From: an uncultured Rhodospirillales bacterium | GTDB taxonomy: Bacteria > Pseudomonadota > Alphaproteobacteria > Acetobacterales > Acetobacteraceae | Assembly: GCA_903865895.1 (NCBI GenBank) | Contig: CAIPLM010000147.1 | Location: 25,994-89,993 of the forward strand | Direction of reading: 5' to 3' | DNA: 64,000 bases | In this document: piece by piece, positions 1-9,789 of the stretch | Layout of the letters: every line of letters starts with the position of its first letter | Numbering within the stretch: position 1 is the first letter of the stretch | Made by a program: the position numbers and the translations under genes | The notes under the pieces: generated by a model | Told to the model about the DNA's origin: nothing | Database searches by the model: none | The model's input: the letters and a program-made list of their open reading frames with translations, nothing else

Positions 1-153
1 CTGGCAGAGCGCGACGGTCTCGGCCATGGCGCTGGCGGAGACATCGCAGAGCGCGACGTTGCAGCCCTCGGCGACCAGCTGGCGCACCAGTTCGCGCCCC
101 ATGCCGGTGCCGCCGCCGGTGACGATGGCCGTTTTGCCCGAGAAATCCTTCAT
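1..153 (-). CDS. SDR family oxidoreductase, N-terminal part (runs off window start)
   Basis: Reverse strand encodes MKDFSGKTAIVTGGGTGMGRELVRQLVAEGCNVALCDVSASAMAETVALCQ, a TGxxxGxG Rossmann N-terminus. Confidence 0.85.
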   Translation of the reverse strand, partial: MKDFSGKTAIVTGGGTGMGRELVRQLVAEGCNVALCDVSASAMAETVALCQ

Positions 154-313
154 TGCGCTTCCCTCTTGGTTTTGCGTGAGGCTATCGCCCGGCCCGCGGC
201 GCTGGCAACCGACATGGTCAGGGGGGCGCGGATTGCCGGCGGGGCGCGTGGCTTGTAGGGTCCGGCGGCCGGCGCCGCCGGTTTGTCAGCAACATGCCAA
301 CGGGAAGCGCCCC

Positions 314-634
314 ATGATCGCCGATGTCCGCATCTACACCTGCAAGCCCAACAAGATGGGTGAATTCGTCAAGATCTACGAGGAGCTGGCCTGGCCGCTG
401 CAGTCGAAGTATCTCGGCCGCAATCTCGGCTGGTTCACCACCATCGAGGGCGAGCTGAACACCGTCGTGCATATCTGGGGCTATGAGAACCAGGCCGACC
501 GTGAAGCCCGCCGCAACGCCATGGCCGCCGACCCCGCCTGGGGCGCCTATCTCGCCGCGGTGGCCAAGGCCGACTGCCTGGTGAAGATGGAAAACCGCAT
601 CACCCGCCCGACCGGCTTCTCGGCGGTTCAGTAA
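314..634 (+). CDS. NIPSNAP family protein
   Basis: MIADVRIYTCKPNKMGEFVKIYEE...W...NTVVHIWGYENQADREARRNAMAADPAW pattern. Confidence 0.8.
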   Translation: MIADVRIYTCKPNKMGEFVKIYEELAWPLQSKYLGRNLGWFTTIEGELNTVVHIWGYENQADREARRNAMAADPAWGAYLAAVAKADCLVKMENRITRPTGFSAVQ

Positions 635-653
635 CGCACCGCCGGCCTGGCGA

Positions 654-1943
654 TCAGAACAGCGAAAGCTGGGTCTCCGCCAGGCCCTTCGGCGCGTCCG
701 GCACCGCGAATTGCCGGACGTCCAGGGCGTCGCGGTTGTCGAGCCCCCATTGCCGCGCCGCCAGCGCGAATCGGCGGGACAGCATGTCGGCGTAGACGCC
801 GGTACCGCTGAAACGCTCGCCGTATTTCGCGCTGTTCAGCCCGCCGGCGCGGGTCTCGCGGATCAGCTCCAGCACGTGGCGGGCGCGGTCCGGGAAATGC
901 TGGTTCAGCCAGTCCTCGAAAATCTGTTTCAGCTCATGCGGCAGGCGCAGCAGGATATAGCCGCCCCACCGCGCGCCGGCGCGGGAAGAGGCTTCGAGGA
1001 TGCGCTCCATTTCAGCGTCGTTCAGCCCGGGGATCATCGGCGCGGCCAGCACGCCGGTGGGGATGCCGGCGCGGGCGAGCTGGGCGATGGCATCGAGCCG
1101 CCTGGCCGGCGCCGCCGCGCGGGGCTCCATCCGCCGGGCCAGCGTGCCATCCAGCGTGGTGACGGAGAGGCACACCCGCACCAGATTGCGCTCGGCCATG
1201 CGGTGCAGCACGTCGATATCCCGGAGCACGCCGGCGGATTTGGTGACGATGGTGACGGGGTGGCCGAAGCGCTCCAGCACCTCCAGCACCGCGCGGGTCA
1301 GCTTCAGGGTGCGGTCGATGGGCTGGTAGGGGTCGGTGTTGGAGCCGAGCGCGATGGGGCGCGGCACGTAGCCGGGCTTGCGCAGCTCCTTCTCCAGCAG
1401 TTCCGCGACATCGGGCTTGAACAGCAGCTTGGTCTCGAAATCGAGGCCGGGCGAGTAGCCGAGATAGGCGTGGCTCGGCCTTGCGTAGCAGTAGACGCAG
1501 CCATGCTCGCAGCCGCGATAGGGGTTGATCGCGCGATCGAACCCGAGATCGGGGCTTTGGTTGTAGCTGATGACGCTGCGGCTCGCGTCGCGCAGCAGGG
1601 TCGTGGGCAGCGGCGGCAGGTCCGCGAGGTCGGCCGTCAGGGTGTCCCAGCCATCATCGAAGGGGGTGGCGGCGGTGGCTTCGAAGCGGTTGGGCGGGTT
1701 CACGGTCGCGCCGCGGCCCTTGCGCTCACCGGCCGGCAGGGTGGAGGCGGAGACCACCGGCACGGGGGCCGGCGGGATCGACAGGGTTGCCCGGTTGCGC
1801 GCGGGCGGGCGCAGGCGGATGATGGGGCTGGCCGGAACATCGTCGTCATAGGTCTCGACATGCTCGATCTCGCGCACCAGCTCACGCCGCCCCTGGTAGG
1901 GTTCGCAAGGCGTCATGGCACGATCCACTTCAAACTCCCGCAT
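654..1943 (-). CDS. PA0069-like radical SAM protein
   Basis: NPYRGCEHGCVYCYARPSH CxxxCxxC motif; start reassigned to MREFEVDRAM rather than the longer ORF. Confidence 0.85.
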   Translation of the reverse strand: MREFEVDRAMTPCEPYQGRRELVREIEHVETYDDDVPASPIIRLRPPARNRATLSIPPAPVPVVSASTLPAGERKGRGATVNPPNRFEATAATPFDDGWDTLTADLADLPPLPTTLLRDASRSVISYNQSPDLGFDRAINPYRGCEHGCVYCYARPSHAYLGYSPGLDFETKLLFKPDVAELLEKELRKPGYVPRPIALGSNTDPYQPIDRTLKLTRAVLEVLERFGHPVTIVTKSAGVLRDIDVLHRMAERNLVRVCLSVTTLDGTLARRMEPRAAAPARRLDAIAQLARAGIPTGVLAAPMIPGLNDAEMERILEASSRAGARWGGYILLRLPHELKQIFEDWLNQHFPDRARHVLELIRETRAGGLNSAKYGERFSGTGVYADMLSRRFALAARQWGLDNRDALDVRQFAVPDAPKGLAETQLSLF

Positions 1944-2009
1944 GGCTGAGTTCCCCATCCGTTCCGACGGTAATTTGGCAAAGACGCGGCCGATGGTCAA
2001 GAACAGAAT

Positions 2010-2828
2010 ATGAACCGGAATGCGCGGCTCTTCTGCCTGCTGGCGGCGCTGGTGCTGACGGGTGGCTGGGGCGGTATCGACATGCAGATCGCGCCGCAGC
2101 TCAATGCCGGCGGGCGGCCGGCGCCGAACCCGATTCCGGCGCGGCTGCACCTCCCCTCCGGTAGCGGGCCGTTTCCTGCGCTGGTCGTGCTGCATACCTG
2201 TGGCGGGCTGTCGCGGCTTGGCATGGGTGGGCCGAGCCTGGTGGAGCAATGGGTCAGCCGGGTGAATGGCTGGGGCTATGCGGCGCTGGTGCCCGATAGT
2301 TTCGCCCCACGCGGCGTCAGCACCGTCTGCTCGCCGGAGGCGCAGCCGAAAGTCACGGCGTGGGACCGGGCCGGCGATGCGGTGAGCGCGGCGCTCGCCC
2401 TGCGCGGCCGGCCGGAGATCGATGCCGGTCGAATCGCGGTGATTGGCTTCTCCCATGGCGGGGCCACGGCGGCGTGGGTGGCGCTAAAGCCGGCAGCGAC
2501 GGCGTTTCCGGGGCTGATCCGGGCGGCGGTGGACTATTACGGCTCCTGTGGCCCGGCCGAGCGCTATGGCGGGCTGCCGCTGTTGGTGTTGGCGGGCGAG
2601 GCGGATGACTGGGGCAATCCGGCCGTCTCCTGCCGGCAATTCGCGGAGCGGCTGGGGGCGGGGGCGCCGGTTGAGGTCGTCACCTATCCCGGCGTCGCGC
2701 ATTCCTTCGACAACCGGAACCTGGTGCGCCGCGCCTTCAGCTTCGGCCACCGGGTAGAGTACGACCATGCCGCCGCCGAGGACAGTTTCGCCCGGGTGAA
2801 GGCCTTCCTCGCGCGCACCCTGAACTGA
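2010..2828 (+). CDS. dienelactone hydrolase family protein, probably exported
   Basis: Signal-like N-terminus, GFSHGG nucleophile elbow, VAHSFDN near C-terminus. Confidence 0.8.
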   Translation: MNRNARLFCLLAALVLTGGWGGIDMQIAPQLNAGGRPAPNPIPARLHLPSGSGPFPALVVLHTCGGLSRLGMGGPSLVEQWVSRVNGWGYAALVPDSFAPRGVSTVCSPEAQPKVTAWDRAGDAVSAALALRGRPEIDAGRIAVIGFSHGGATAAWVALKPAATAFPGLIRAAVDYYGSCGPAERYGGLPLLVLAGEADDWGNPAVSCRQFAERLGAGAPVEVVTYPGVAHSFDNRNLVRRAFSFGHRVEYDHAAAEDSFARVKAFLARTLN

Positions 2829-2860
2829 TACCAGCCCGCAGGGTTGGTGCGGCATCAGCG

Positions 2861-3406
2861 CTACTCGGCGGCCTTCAGGTGCTCCTGCAGGCGCGGCATC
2901 AGCTCGACGAGGTTGCAGGGACGGTGGCGGTTGTCGAGCTGCCAGACCAGGATGTCGTCCCAGGCGTCCTTCACCGCGCCGGTGGAGCCGGGCAGCGCGA
3001 ACAGATAGGTGCCACGCGCCACGCCGCCGATGGCGCGGGACTGCATGGTGGAGGTGCCGATCTTGGCGTAGCTCAGCATGCGGAACAGCTCGCCGAACCC
3101 CTCGATGGTCTTCTCCAGCACGCGGTTGAACGCCTCGGGCGTCACGTCCCGCCCGGTGATGCCGGTGCCGCCCGTGGTGATGACGCAGTCGATCGCGGGA
3201 TCGGCGATCCAGGTTTCGAGTTGGGTGGCGATGCGGTCCGCCTCGTCCTTCTCGATGGCGCGCACCGCGACGGTGTGGCCGGCGGCGGTGATGCGGGCGG
3301 CGAGCGTGGCGCCGGAGGTGTCGTTCTCCAGCGTCCGCGTGTCGGACACGGTGAGCACGGCGATGTTCACCGGCAGGAAGGGGCGGGATTCATCGATGCG
3401 GGACAT
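2861..3406 (-). CDS. moaB: molybdenum cofactor biosynthesis protein B
   Basis: NIAVLTVSDTRTLENDTSG...ITTGGTGITGRDVTPEA...LFALPGSTGAVKDAW. Confidence 0.92.
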   Translation of the reverse strand: MSRIDESRPFLPVNIAVLTVSDTRTLENDTSGATLAARITAAGHTVAVRAIEKDEADRIATQLETWIADPAIDCVITTGGTGITGRDVTPEAFNRVLEKTIEGFGELFRMLSYAKIGTSTMQSRAIGGVARGTYLFALPGSTGAVKDAWDDILVWQLDNRHRPCNLVELMPRLQEHLKAAE

Positions 3407-3462
3407 GGTGTGTCTCCTCTGCGTCGGATCAATCTAGGCCCGATCGCGCCCGGCCGGAAGCG

Positions 3463-5061
3463 TCACGCCGGCAGCCCGGCATCCTCGCGGATCATCGCTG
3501 CCGCCTTCTCGCCGATCATGATGGTGGGGGCGTTGGTATTGCCGGTGGTCAACCGCGGCATCACCGAGGCGTCGGCCACGCGCAGCCCGGCGATGCCGCG
3601 CACGCGCAGGCGGGAATCGACCACGGCGGCGGGGTCCTCGCCCATGCGGCAGGTGCCGACGGGGTGGTAGATGGTGTTGCCGGCGCGGCGGGCGAAGTCG
3701 GCTAGGTCGGCAGCGCTGGTGACCGTCGGCCCCGGCGCGATTTCCTCCACGCTGAACTGGCTGAGCGCGGGGGAGGCGAAGATGGCGCGCACCTGGGCGA
3801 TGCCGGCGTTCAGCACGCGCAGGTCCTCGGGGTGGGAGAGGTAGTTGGGGCGGATGACGGGCTTGGCCAGCGGATCGGCCGATTGCGCCATCACCGTGCC
3901 GCGGCTGTCCGGCCGGACGGGGCACACCGCGCAGGACATGCCGGGCGCGCGTTCCAACGTCATCGCCCGCTTGGGGTCGTAGCTCGCGGGGGTGAACAGC
4001 AATTGCAGATCGGGGCTCGCCAGCCCCTCGCGCGAGCGGGTGAAGACCTGGGCGGTGGTGGTGCCGAAGGTGAAGGCGCCCTTGCCTTGCAGCACAAAGC
4101 GCACCGCCTCGAAGCCGAGGCGCAGCCCGTGGGCGAGCTCGTTGGTGGTCACGCTGCCCTTCACGCGATGGGCGACGCGGACGATGTAGTGGTCCTGCAA
4201 ATTGGCGCCGACGCCGGGGGCATCGCGCAGCGGCTCCACCCCGATGGCGCGCAGATGGTCTTCCGGGCCGATGCCGGAGACTTGCAGGAGATGCGGCGAG
4301 TTCACCGCGCCGCCGGAGAGGATCACCTCGCGCCGCGCGCGTAACTGGCGCTCGGCGCCGCCCTGGCGGAAGGCGACGCCGGTGCAGGTGGTGCCGTCAA
4401 ACAGCAGGCGGGTCGCGATCGCCTTGGTGAGGATGGTGAGGTTGGGCCGCTGGCGCGCCGCGGCGAGGAAGGTGGTGGCGGTGGAGCCGCGATAGCGGCC
4501 GTTGCGGGTGTTCTGCGAGTAGCCGACGCCCTCCTGCCCGGCGCCGTTGAGGTCGGGCTGAAAGGCGTGCCCGGCCTGCTGCGCCGCTTCCACGAAGCGG
4601 TGGGTGAGAGGGAGTATGGTCGGGTAGTCCCGCACTTCCATCACGCCGGTTTTGCCGCGATAGGCCGGGTCACCCTTGGCGTAGCGTTCGGATTTGCGGA
4701 AATAGGGCAGCACGTCCTCATAGCTCCAGCCGCGGCAGCCGGTTTGCGCCCAATGGTCGAAATCGGCGGGGTTGCCGCGCACGTAGAGCATGCCGTTGAT
4801 GGAGCTGGAGCCGCCGAGCACCCGCCCGCGCGGCCAGTGGATGGCGCGCCCGGCGGTGCCTGGCTCGGGCTCGGATTCGTAGTTCCAGTTCACCAGCGGG
4901 TTTTTCATCAGCTTGATGACGCCGGCGGGGATGTGGATCCAGGGGTACCAGTCGGTCGGCCCGGCCTCCAGCAGGGTGACGGAGGCGCCGGTCTCGCTTA
5001 GGCGGCTGGCGACGACGCAGCCGGCCGAGCCGGCGCCGATGACGATGTAGTCGGTCTCCAT
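3463..5061 (-). CDS. GMC family oxidoreductase (choline dehydrogenase-like)
   Basis: DYIVIGAGSAGCVVASRLSE FAD motif, WPRGRVLGGSSSINGM, C-terminal TGNTNAPTIMIGEKAA. Confidence 0.92.
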   Translation of the reverse strand: METDYIVIGAGSAGCVVASRLSETGASVTLLEAGPTDWYPWIHIPAGVIKLMKNPLVNWNYESEPEPGTAGRAIHWPRGRVLGGSSSINGMLYVRGNPADFDHWAQTGCRGWSYEDVLPYFRKSERYAKGDPAYRGKTGVMEVRDYPTILPLTHRFVEAAQQAGHAFQPDLNGAGQEGVGYSQNTRNGRYRGSTATTFLAAARQRPNLTILTKAIATRLLFDGTTCTGVAFRQGGAERQLRARREVILSGGAVNSPHLLQVSGIGPEDHLRAIGVEPLRDAPGVGANLQDHYIVRVAHRVKGSVTTNELAHGLRLGFEAVRFVLQGKGAFTFGTTTAQVFTRSREGLASPDLQLLFTPASYDPKRAMTLERAPGMSCAVCPVRPDSRGTVMAQSADPLAKPVIRPNYLSHPEDLRVLNAGIAQVRAIFASPALSQFSVEEIAPGPTVTSAADLADFARRAGNTIYHPVGTCRMGEDPAAVVDSRLRVRGIAGLRVADASVMPRLTTGNTNAPTIMIGEKAAAMIREDAGLPA

Positions 5062-5126
5062 GGGCATTCCCTCGCTCCCTGCCGGCATTGTGCCGAAGCG
5101 GCGCGGCCTGTCCAATCCCGGTTGGA

Positions 5127-5936
5127 TCAGCGGTACGACCAGCCCGCCGGCGGGGCGGCCAGCACGCGTTCCTTCTCGCCTGTCCACCAGGCGCGCCCGG
5201 CGAGATCGGCCCCCCAGGCGGCGGCGACGCCGAGCACCGCGAGGCCGTCGGCGGCATCGGCGCGATAGGTGACATGGTGATGGCCGTGGATGATCAGCCG
5301 CGCGCCCATCGCGCGGGCCAGCCCGTCGATCACCGCGATGCCGGCGGGGTGGCTGGAGGGGGCCTCGTGGGTGACCAGCACATCGGCGCGCTGGGCGGCG
5401 AGTGCTACGATATCCTCGGGCCAGATCGCCATGGCCGCCAGGGAATGGGCGAGGGCGGCGGCGGAATCCGGGCTCCAGCCTGGCCCGAGGGCGGCCATGT
5501 CCGCCGCCAGTTCAGCGCGCCCATGCAGGCGGGGCGGCTGCGGCGGGTTCCAGATGCGTGAACGGAAGGTGCCGCCGAGGCCTGCAACGCGCAGCCCGGC
5601 GATCTCCACCACCTGCCCGTGCAAGGCACCGGCCGCGGTGGCGGCATTGCGCGTGGGGTCGGCGAGGTTGGCCCACATTTCGGGTCCGCCGTCATAGTCG
5701 TGGTTGCCGAAAATCCAGTGCAGGCCGATGCCGGCCGCGCGCAGCGGGGCGGTCAGGTCATCGAGCGGGGCGGTGCATTCCATGTCGCCCAGCAGCACCA
5801 CATGGCGCGGCGGCGCCGGCAGCGCCGCGATGCCGCGCGCCACCAGATCCCACCGCCGGTGGATGTCGCCGATGAAGACGACGCCGTGCACGTCAGCGAA
5901 GGGCAGGTGGAGTTCTCCGGGTCGGCGATGGGGCAT
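5127..5936 (-). CDS. metallophosphoesterase
   Basis: VFIGDIHRRWD, LLGDME, GNHD, IHGHHH motifs. Confidence 0.88.
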   Translation of the reverse strand: MPHRRPGELHLPFADVHGVVFIGDIHRRWDLVARGIAALPAPPRHVVLLGDMECTAPLDDLTAPLRAAGIGLHWIFGNHDYDGGPEMWANLADPTRNAATAAGALHGQVVEIAGLRVAGLGGTFRSRIWNPPQPPRLHGRAELAADMAALGPGWSPDSAAALAHSLAAMAIWPEDIVALAAQRADVLVTHEAPSSHPAGIAVIDGLARAMGARLIIHGHHHVTYRADAADGLAVLGVAAAWGADLAGRAWWTGEKERVLAAPPAGWSYR

Positions 5937-6069
5937 GGTGCGGGGAAACGACGGATCAGGCAAGCCGATTGCCGGTTCGCGCATTGAAGGCTATGTCGAT
6001 GTGGAGGCGGGGGAAGCATCGCCGAAGTAAAAACAGCCGCACGCGCAAGACCAGGAACACCCAACGCCC

Positions 6070-7239
6070 ATGCTCTCTCAGGCCGAACTCGACCTGCAAG
6101 CCCGCGCGCGCGATTTCGCCCGCCGTGTCGTCCGTCCCCGCGCCGCCGCGATCGACGCGAGCCGGGAGTATCCGCACGATATTGTCGCCGCCCTCGCCGC
6201 CGAGGGGTTCATGGGCATGACGATCCCGGCCCAATATGGCGGCCAGGGCCGTTCGTATCTCGATGCCGCGCTGGTGATCGAGGAGATGGCGCGGGAATGC
6301 ACCGTCACCGCGCGCATCGCCGTCGAGGCCAATATGGGCGCGGTCTCCGCGGTGATGGAATATGGCACCGAGGACCAGCGCCGCCTCGCCGCCGGGCTGG
6401 TGCTGGCGGGCGACAAGCCGGCGATCTGCATCACCGAGCCCGAGGCGGGATCGGACGCGACCGCGATGAGCACGCGGGCCGACCGTAAGGGCGATCGCTG
6501 GATCATCAACGGCACCAAGCACTGGATCACCGGCGCCGGGGTCTCGAAGCTGCACCTGATTTTCGCCCGCGCCTTCGACGAGGCGGGCGCCGAGCTTGGC
6601 ATCGGCGGCTTCATCGCCCTGCGTCCGGCGGCGGGGCTGGAGATGGAGTACCGCGAGCCCACGCTTGGGCTGTGCGGCATGCCGGAGGGGCGGCTTGGCT
6701 TCCGCGATCTCGAAATTCCCGCCGGGATGGCGCTGCCGATGCCCAACGGCTTCGCGCGCGGCTTTGCCGATCTCATCAATGCCTATAACAGCCAGCGCGT
6801 CGGCGCCGGCACGGTGGCGATGGGCATCGCCGCCGGGGCGCTCGATCGTGCGCTTGATTTCGCCCGCGAACGCGAACAGTTCGGCCGCCCGATCGGCGAG
6901 TTCCAGGGGCTGCAATGGATGCTGGCGGACATGCAGACCCAGCTGACCGCATCGCGCCTGATGCTGCACGCGGCCGCGCGTTCCACCGGCCCTGGCGGGC
7001 GTTTCCCCGACCCGATGCTGGCCGCCCAGGCCAAGATCTTCGCCTCCGAAGCCGCGATCAAAATCGTCAACGACGCGCTGCAGGTGTTCGGCGCCCGCGG
7101 CTATTCGCGGGATCTGCCGCTGGAGCGCATGCTGCGGGACGTGCGGATGTTCACCATCGCCGGCGGCACCGCCCAGGTGCTGCGCACCCTCGTCGCCGCG
7201 CGCCTGCTGGGTTGGAAACTGCCCCAAACGCGCGGGTGA
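6070..7239 (+). CDS. acyl-CoA dehydrogenase family protein
   Basis: CITEPEAGSDATAMSTRA, KHWITGAG, FGARGYSRDLPLERMLRDVRMFTIAGGTAQVLR. Confidence 0.93.
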   Translation: MLSQAELDLQARARDFARRVVRPRAAAIDASREYPHDIVAALAAEGFMGMTIPAQYGGQGRSYLDAALVIEEMARECTVTARIAVEANMGAVSAVMEYGTEDQRRLAAGLVLAGDKPAICITEPEAGSDATAMSTRADRKGDRWIINGTKHWITGAGVSKLHLIFARAFDEAGAELGIGGFIALRPAAGLEMEYREPTLGLCGMPEGRLGFRDLEIPAGMALPMPNGFARGFADLINAYNSQRVGAGTVAMGIAAGALDRALDFAREREQFGRPIGEFQGLQWMLADMQTQLTASRLMLHAAARSTGPGGRFPDPMLAAQAKIFASEAAIKIVNDALQVFGARGYSRDLPLERMLRDVRMFTIAGGTAQVLRTLVAARLLGWKLPQTRG

Positions 7240-7245
7240 GGGCGC

Positions 7246-8658
7246 TCACGTGTTGCTGCCGCGCACCGTCCGCCAGGCGGCGCGGATGGCGCCTGCCGTC
7301 ATCCTCCCATCGGCCTCGGTTGTCGCGTAGCTGCTGACAGACACGCGCATCAACCACTGGCCGCGCCACTGCGAGGCGCCGGCGAAGGCGATGCCGTCGG
7401 ATTGCAGCCGGCTGACGGTGGCGAGCGTCAGGCGATCCGCCTCCTCCGCGTTGCGCTCGGGACCGAAGCGCAGGATCACTTGATTGAGCGCCACCGCGTT
7501 CACCACGGCGATACCGGGCTCCTCGCGCAGCGCGGCGGCGATCTGCCCGGCGACCCGGCAGTTGCGCTCCACCATCTCGGCGATGCCGGCGCGGCCGAAA
7601 TGGCGCAGCAGCGCCCAAGTGGCGAAACCGCGGGCGCGGCGGGAGAGTTCGGGCACGTAATGCGTCGGGTCCCGCTCGCCGGCGGCCACTGCGGGCAGGT
7701 AGCTCGCGCCAAACGCCATGGCGCGGCGATGCGCCTCCGGGTCCCGCACGATGGCGAAGCCGGTATCGTAGGGCGATTGCAGCCATTTATGGCCGTCGGT
7801 CGCCCAGGAATCCGCATCCTCCACCCCCGCCGCGAGCGCGGCACGCCCCGGCGCCGCCTTGGCCCACAGGCCGAAGGCGCCATCCACGTGCACCCAGGCG
7901 CCATGCGCCCGCGCGATCGGGATCAACTCGGGGAAGGGGTCGCAGGCCCCGGTATTGATCTGCCCGGCCTGCAGCATGACGATGGCGGGGCCCTCGCCCC
8001 CCTCCAGCGCCGCCACCAGCCCGTCCGGGATCATCCGTCCCTCGCCATCCGTCGCCACCTTGATCACCCGGGAGTGCCCGAGCCCGAGGAATTGCAGCGC
8101 CGACAGCGCCGAGACATGCACATCCTCGCCAACCACCATGCGGATCGGCGGCGCACCGAACAGCCCATCGGCCTCGACATCCCAGCCCACGCGGCGCAGC
8201 ACCTCGCTGCGCCCGGCGGCCAGGCCCACCAGATTGGCCATGGTCGCGCCAGTGACAAAGCCAACCGAGCTGCCGGCGGGCAGGCCGAGGATATCGACCA
8301 GCCATTGCCCGCTCACCAGCTCCGCCGCCGAGGCCGCCGGGGCGGCCTGGTGGTTGCCGACATTCTGGCCCCAGGCGGAGGTCATCCAATCCGCCGCCAC
8401 GCCGGCGGGGTGCGAGCCGCCGATCACCCAGCCGAAGAAGCGCGGCCCGGTCATCGCGTGCAGGCCGGGCGCGGCGCGGGCGACCAGCTCCTCCAGCACC
8501 GCTTCCGCCGGCTGCCCGGCTTCGGGCGTTGGCCCCTCCCAATCCGGCACGGCGGCGGCGTAATTATGCGTCGGCCGCTGCTTGGCGGTCGCGATATCGC
8601 GGCGGAATTCCGTCGCCAGGGCCGCTGCCCGAGCGAAGAGCGGACCTGGGTCTTCCAT
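7246..8658 (-). CDS. PLP-dependent decarboxylase/aminotransferase (group II decarboxylase-like)
   Basis: GFVTGATMANLVGLAAGR, WVHVDGAFGLWA, SWATDGHKWLQSPYD (PLP lysine). Confidence 0.88.
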   Translation of the reverse strand: MEDPGPLFARAAALATEFRRDIATAKQRPTHNYAAAVPDWEGPTPEAGQPAEAVLEELVARAAPGLHAMTGPRFFGWVIGGSHPAGVAADWMTSAWGQNVGNHQAAPAASAAELVSGQWLVDILGLPAGSSVGFVTGATMANLVGLAAGRSEVLRRVGWDVEADGLFGAPPIRMVVGEDVHVSALSALQFLGLGHSRVIKVATDGEGRMIPDGLVAALEGGEGPAIVMLQAGQINTGACDPFPELIPIARAHGAWVHVDGAFGLWAKAAPGRAALAAGVEDADSWATDGHKWLQSPYDTGFAIVRDPEAHRRAMAFGASYLPAVAAGERDPTHYVPELSRRARGFATWALLRHFGRAGIAEMVERNCRVAGQIAAALREEPGIAVVNAVALNQVILRFGPERNAEEADRLTLATVSRLQSDGIAFAGASQWRGQWLMRVSVSSYATTEADGRMTAGAIRAAWRTVRGSNT

Positions 8659-9065
8659 CAGGCTGGCTTCTTCGGGGCCAGCGCCTCGAGCGTGCCGCCG
8701 GCTTCCTTGAAGGCGGTCAGCCCGCCGACGATGTCCGCCACGTTCTCCAGCCCCATGTCCTGCGCCGTCTTGGCCGAGAGCGCGGAGCGCCAGCCGGCGG
8801 CGCAGAAGAAAACGAACTGCTTTTTCTCGGCGAAAATCGGCTTGTGATAGGGGCTGTCCGGGTCGATCCAGAATTCCAGCATGCCGCGGGTGCAGCGGAA
8901 GGCGCCGGGGATGGTGCCCTCGCGCTCGATCTCGCGGGGGTCGCGGATATCAACGAAAACCACGTCGTCCTGGCCCACCATCTTCACCGCTTCGGCCGCC
9001 GGCACGCGGGCGATCTCCGCCTCCGCCTCGGCGAGGAGCTGCTTGATACCCTTCTTCATGGCCAT
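8658..9065 (-). CDS. rhodanese-like domain protein
   Basis: VVFVDIRDPREIEREGTIPGAF...FFCAAGWRSALSAKTAQDMG. Confidence 0.88.
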   Translation of the reverse strand: MAMKKGIKQLLAEAEAEIARVPAAEAVKMVGQDDVVFVDIRDPREIEREGTIPGAFRCTRGMLEFWIDPDSPYHKPIFAEKKQFVFFCAAGWRSALSAKTAQDMGLENVADIVGGLTAFKEAGGTLEALAPKKPA

Positions 9066-9568
9066 CATTCCCTTATGACTGTAGACGCACATACTGCGTC
9101 CGGCCGGAGGGGACGACAAGCACCCGCCGAATGTACACACGCCCGCGCCGCCGCGCGAGAGCCCCCCGCAGCGCACACGACGACGGCGATGCCGCCGGTA
9201 CATCGGCCCTCCTCCGGGCGCCCCTGCGCGACAGGCCGGGCGCCGCGCAGCCGGGTGAGCGGCGTCGGGAAAATGGAACGGCGCGCCAGCGCCCGCCGCC
9301 CGGCGTCGGCCTGCACGCGCGCGACCTCGGCCAGCTTGCCACGGAAGCCCGCATCATCCAGCAATCCGGGGTCGCTGAGCGCCTCCTGCGCCCAGGCGAT
9401 CCGCCGAAGCGCCTTCTCCAGCCCCGTCCGGCGGCGATGCCCCGGCGGCAGCGCATCGCGCCGTGCACGCAACGCGGCCGCCCGTGCGCCCAGCACACCA
9501 CCCAGCACCAGCAGCAGATGCCGCAGCGCGCGCAACAGCGTCTGGAGGTGGGAGGGGCGGGGCGGCAT
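9065..9568 (-). CDS. hypothetical protein
   Basis: ORF with plausible helical segment (LEKALRRIAWAQEALSDPGLLDDAGFRGKLAEVARVQADAGRRALARR); competing frame 9073..9573. Confidence 0.4.
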   Translation of the reverse strand: MPPRPSHLQTLLRALRHLLLVLGGVLGARAAALRARRDALPPGHRRRTGLEKALRRIAWAQEALSDPGLLDDAGFRGKLAEVARVQADAGRRALARRSIFPTPLTRLRGARPVAQGRPEEGRCTGGIAVVVCAAGGSRAAARACVHSAGACRPLRPDAVCASTVIRE

Positions 9569-9789
9569 GGCACGGGTTCCTGTGTGATTGATATTCCCTA
9601 AATGTTCCCATATCCATCGATGAATTGCAAGCTATTTTTCTCTTACGTCAAAATTTATTTCCTTCTCCGGGCCGAAACACGGGCACCCCGCGCCGTACCC
9701 GGGCACCCGCTTCCAGCGATCGCCCGGCGGGGGATAGAAATTTCAGCGATTTGGCGCGACAAACCCAGGGCATTTCGAGGAGACACGCC

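Noticed and set aside
1944-2456. N-terminal extension of the radical SAM ORF
   Set aside because: Overlaps the dienelactone hydrolase gene and lacks conserved content; MREFEVDRAM is the likely start
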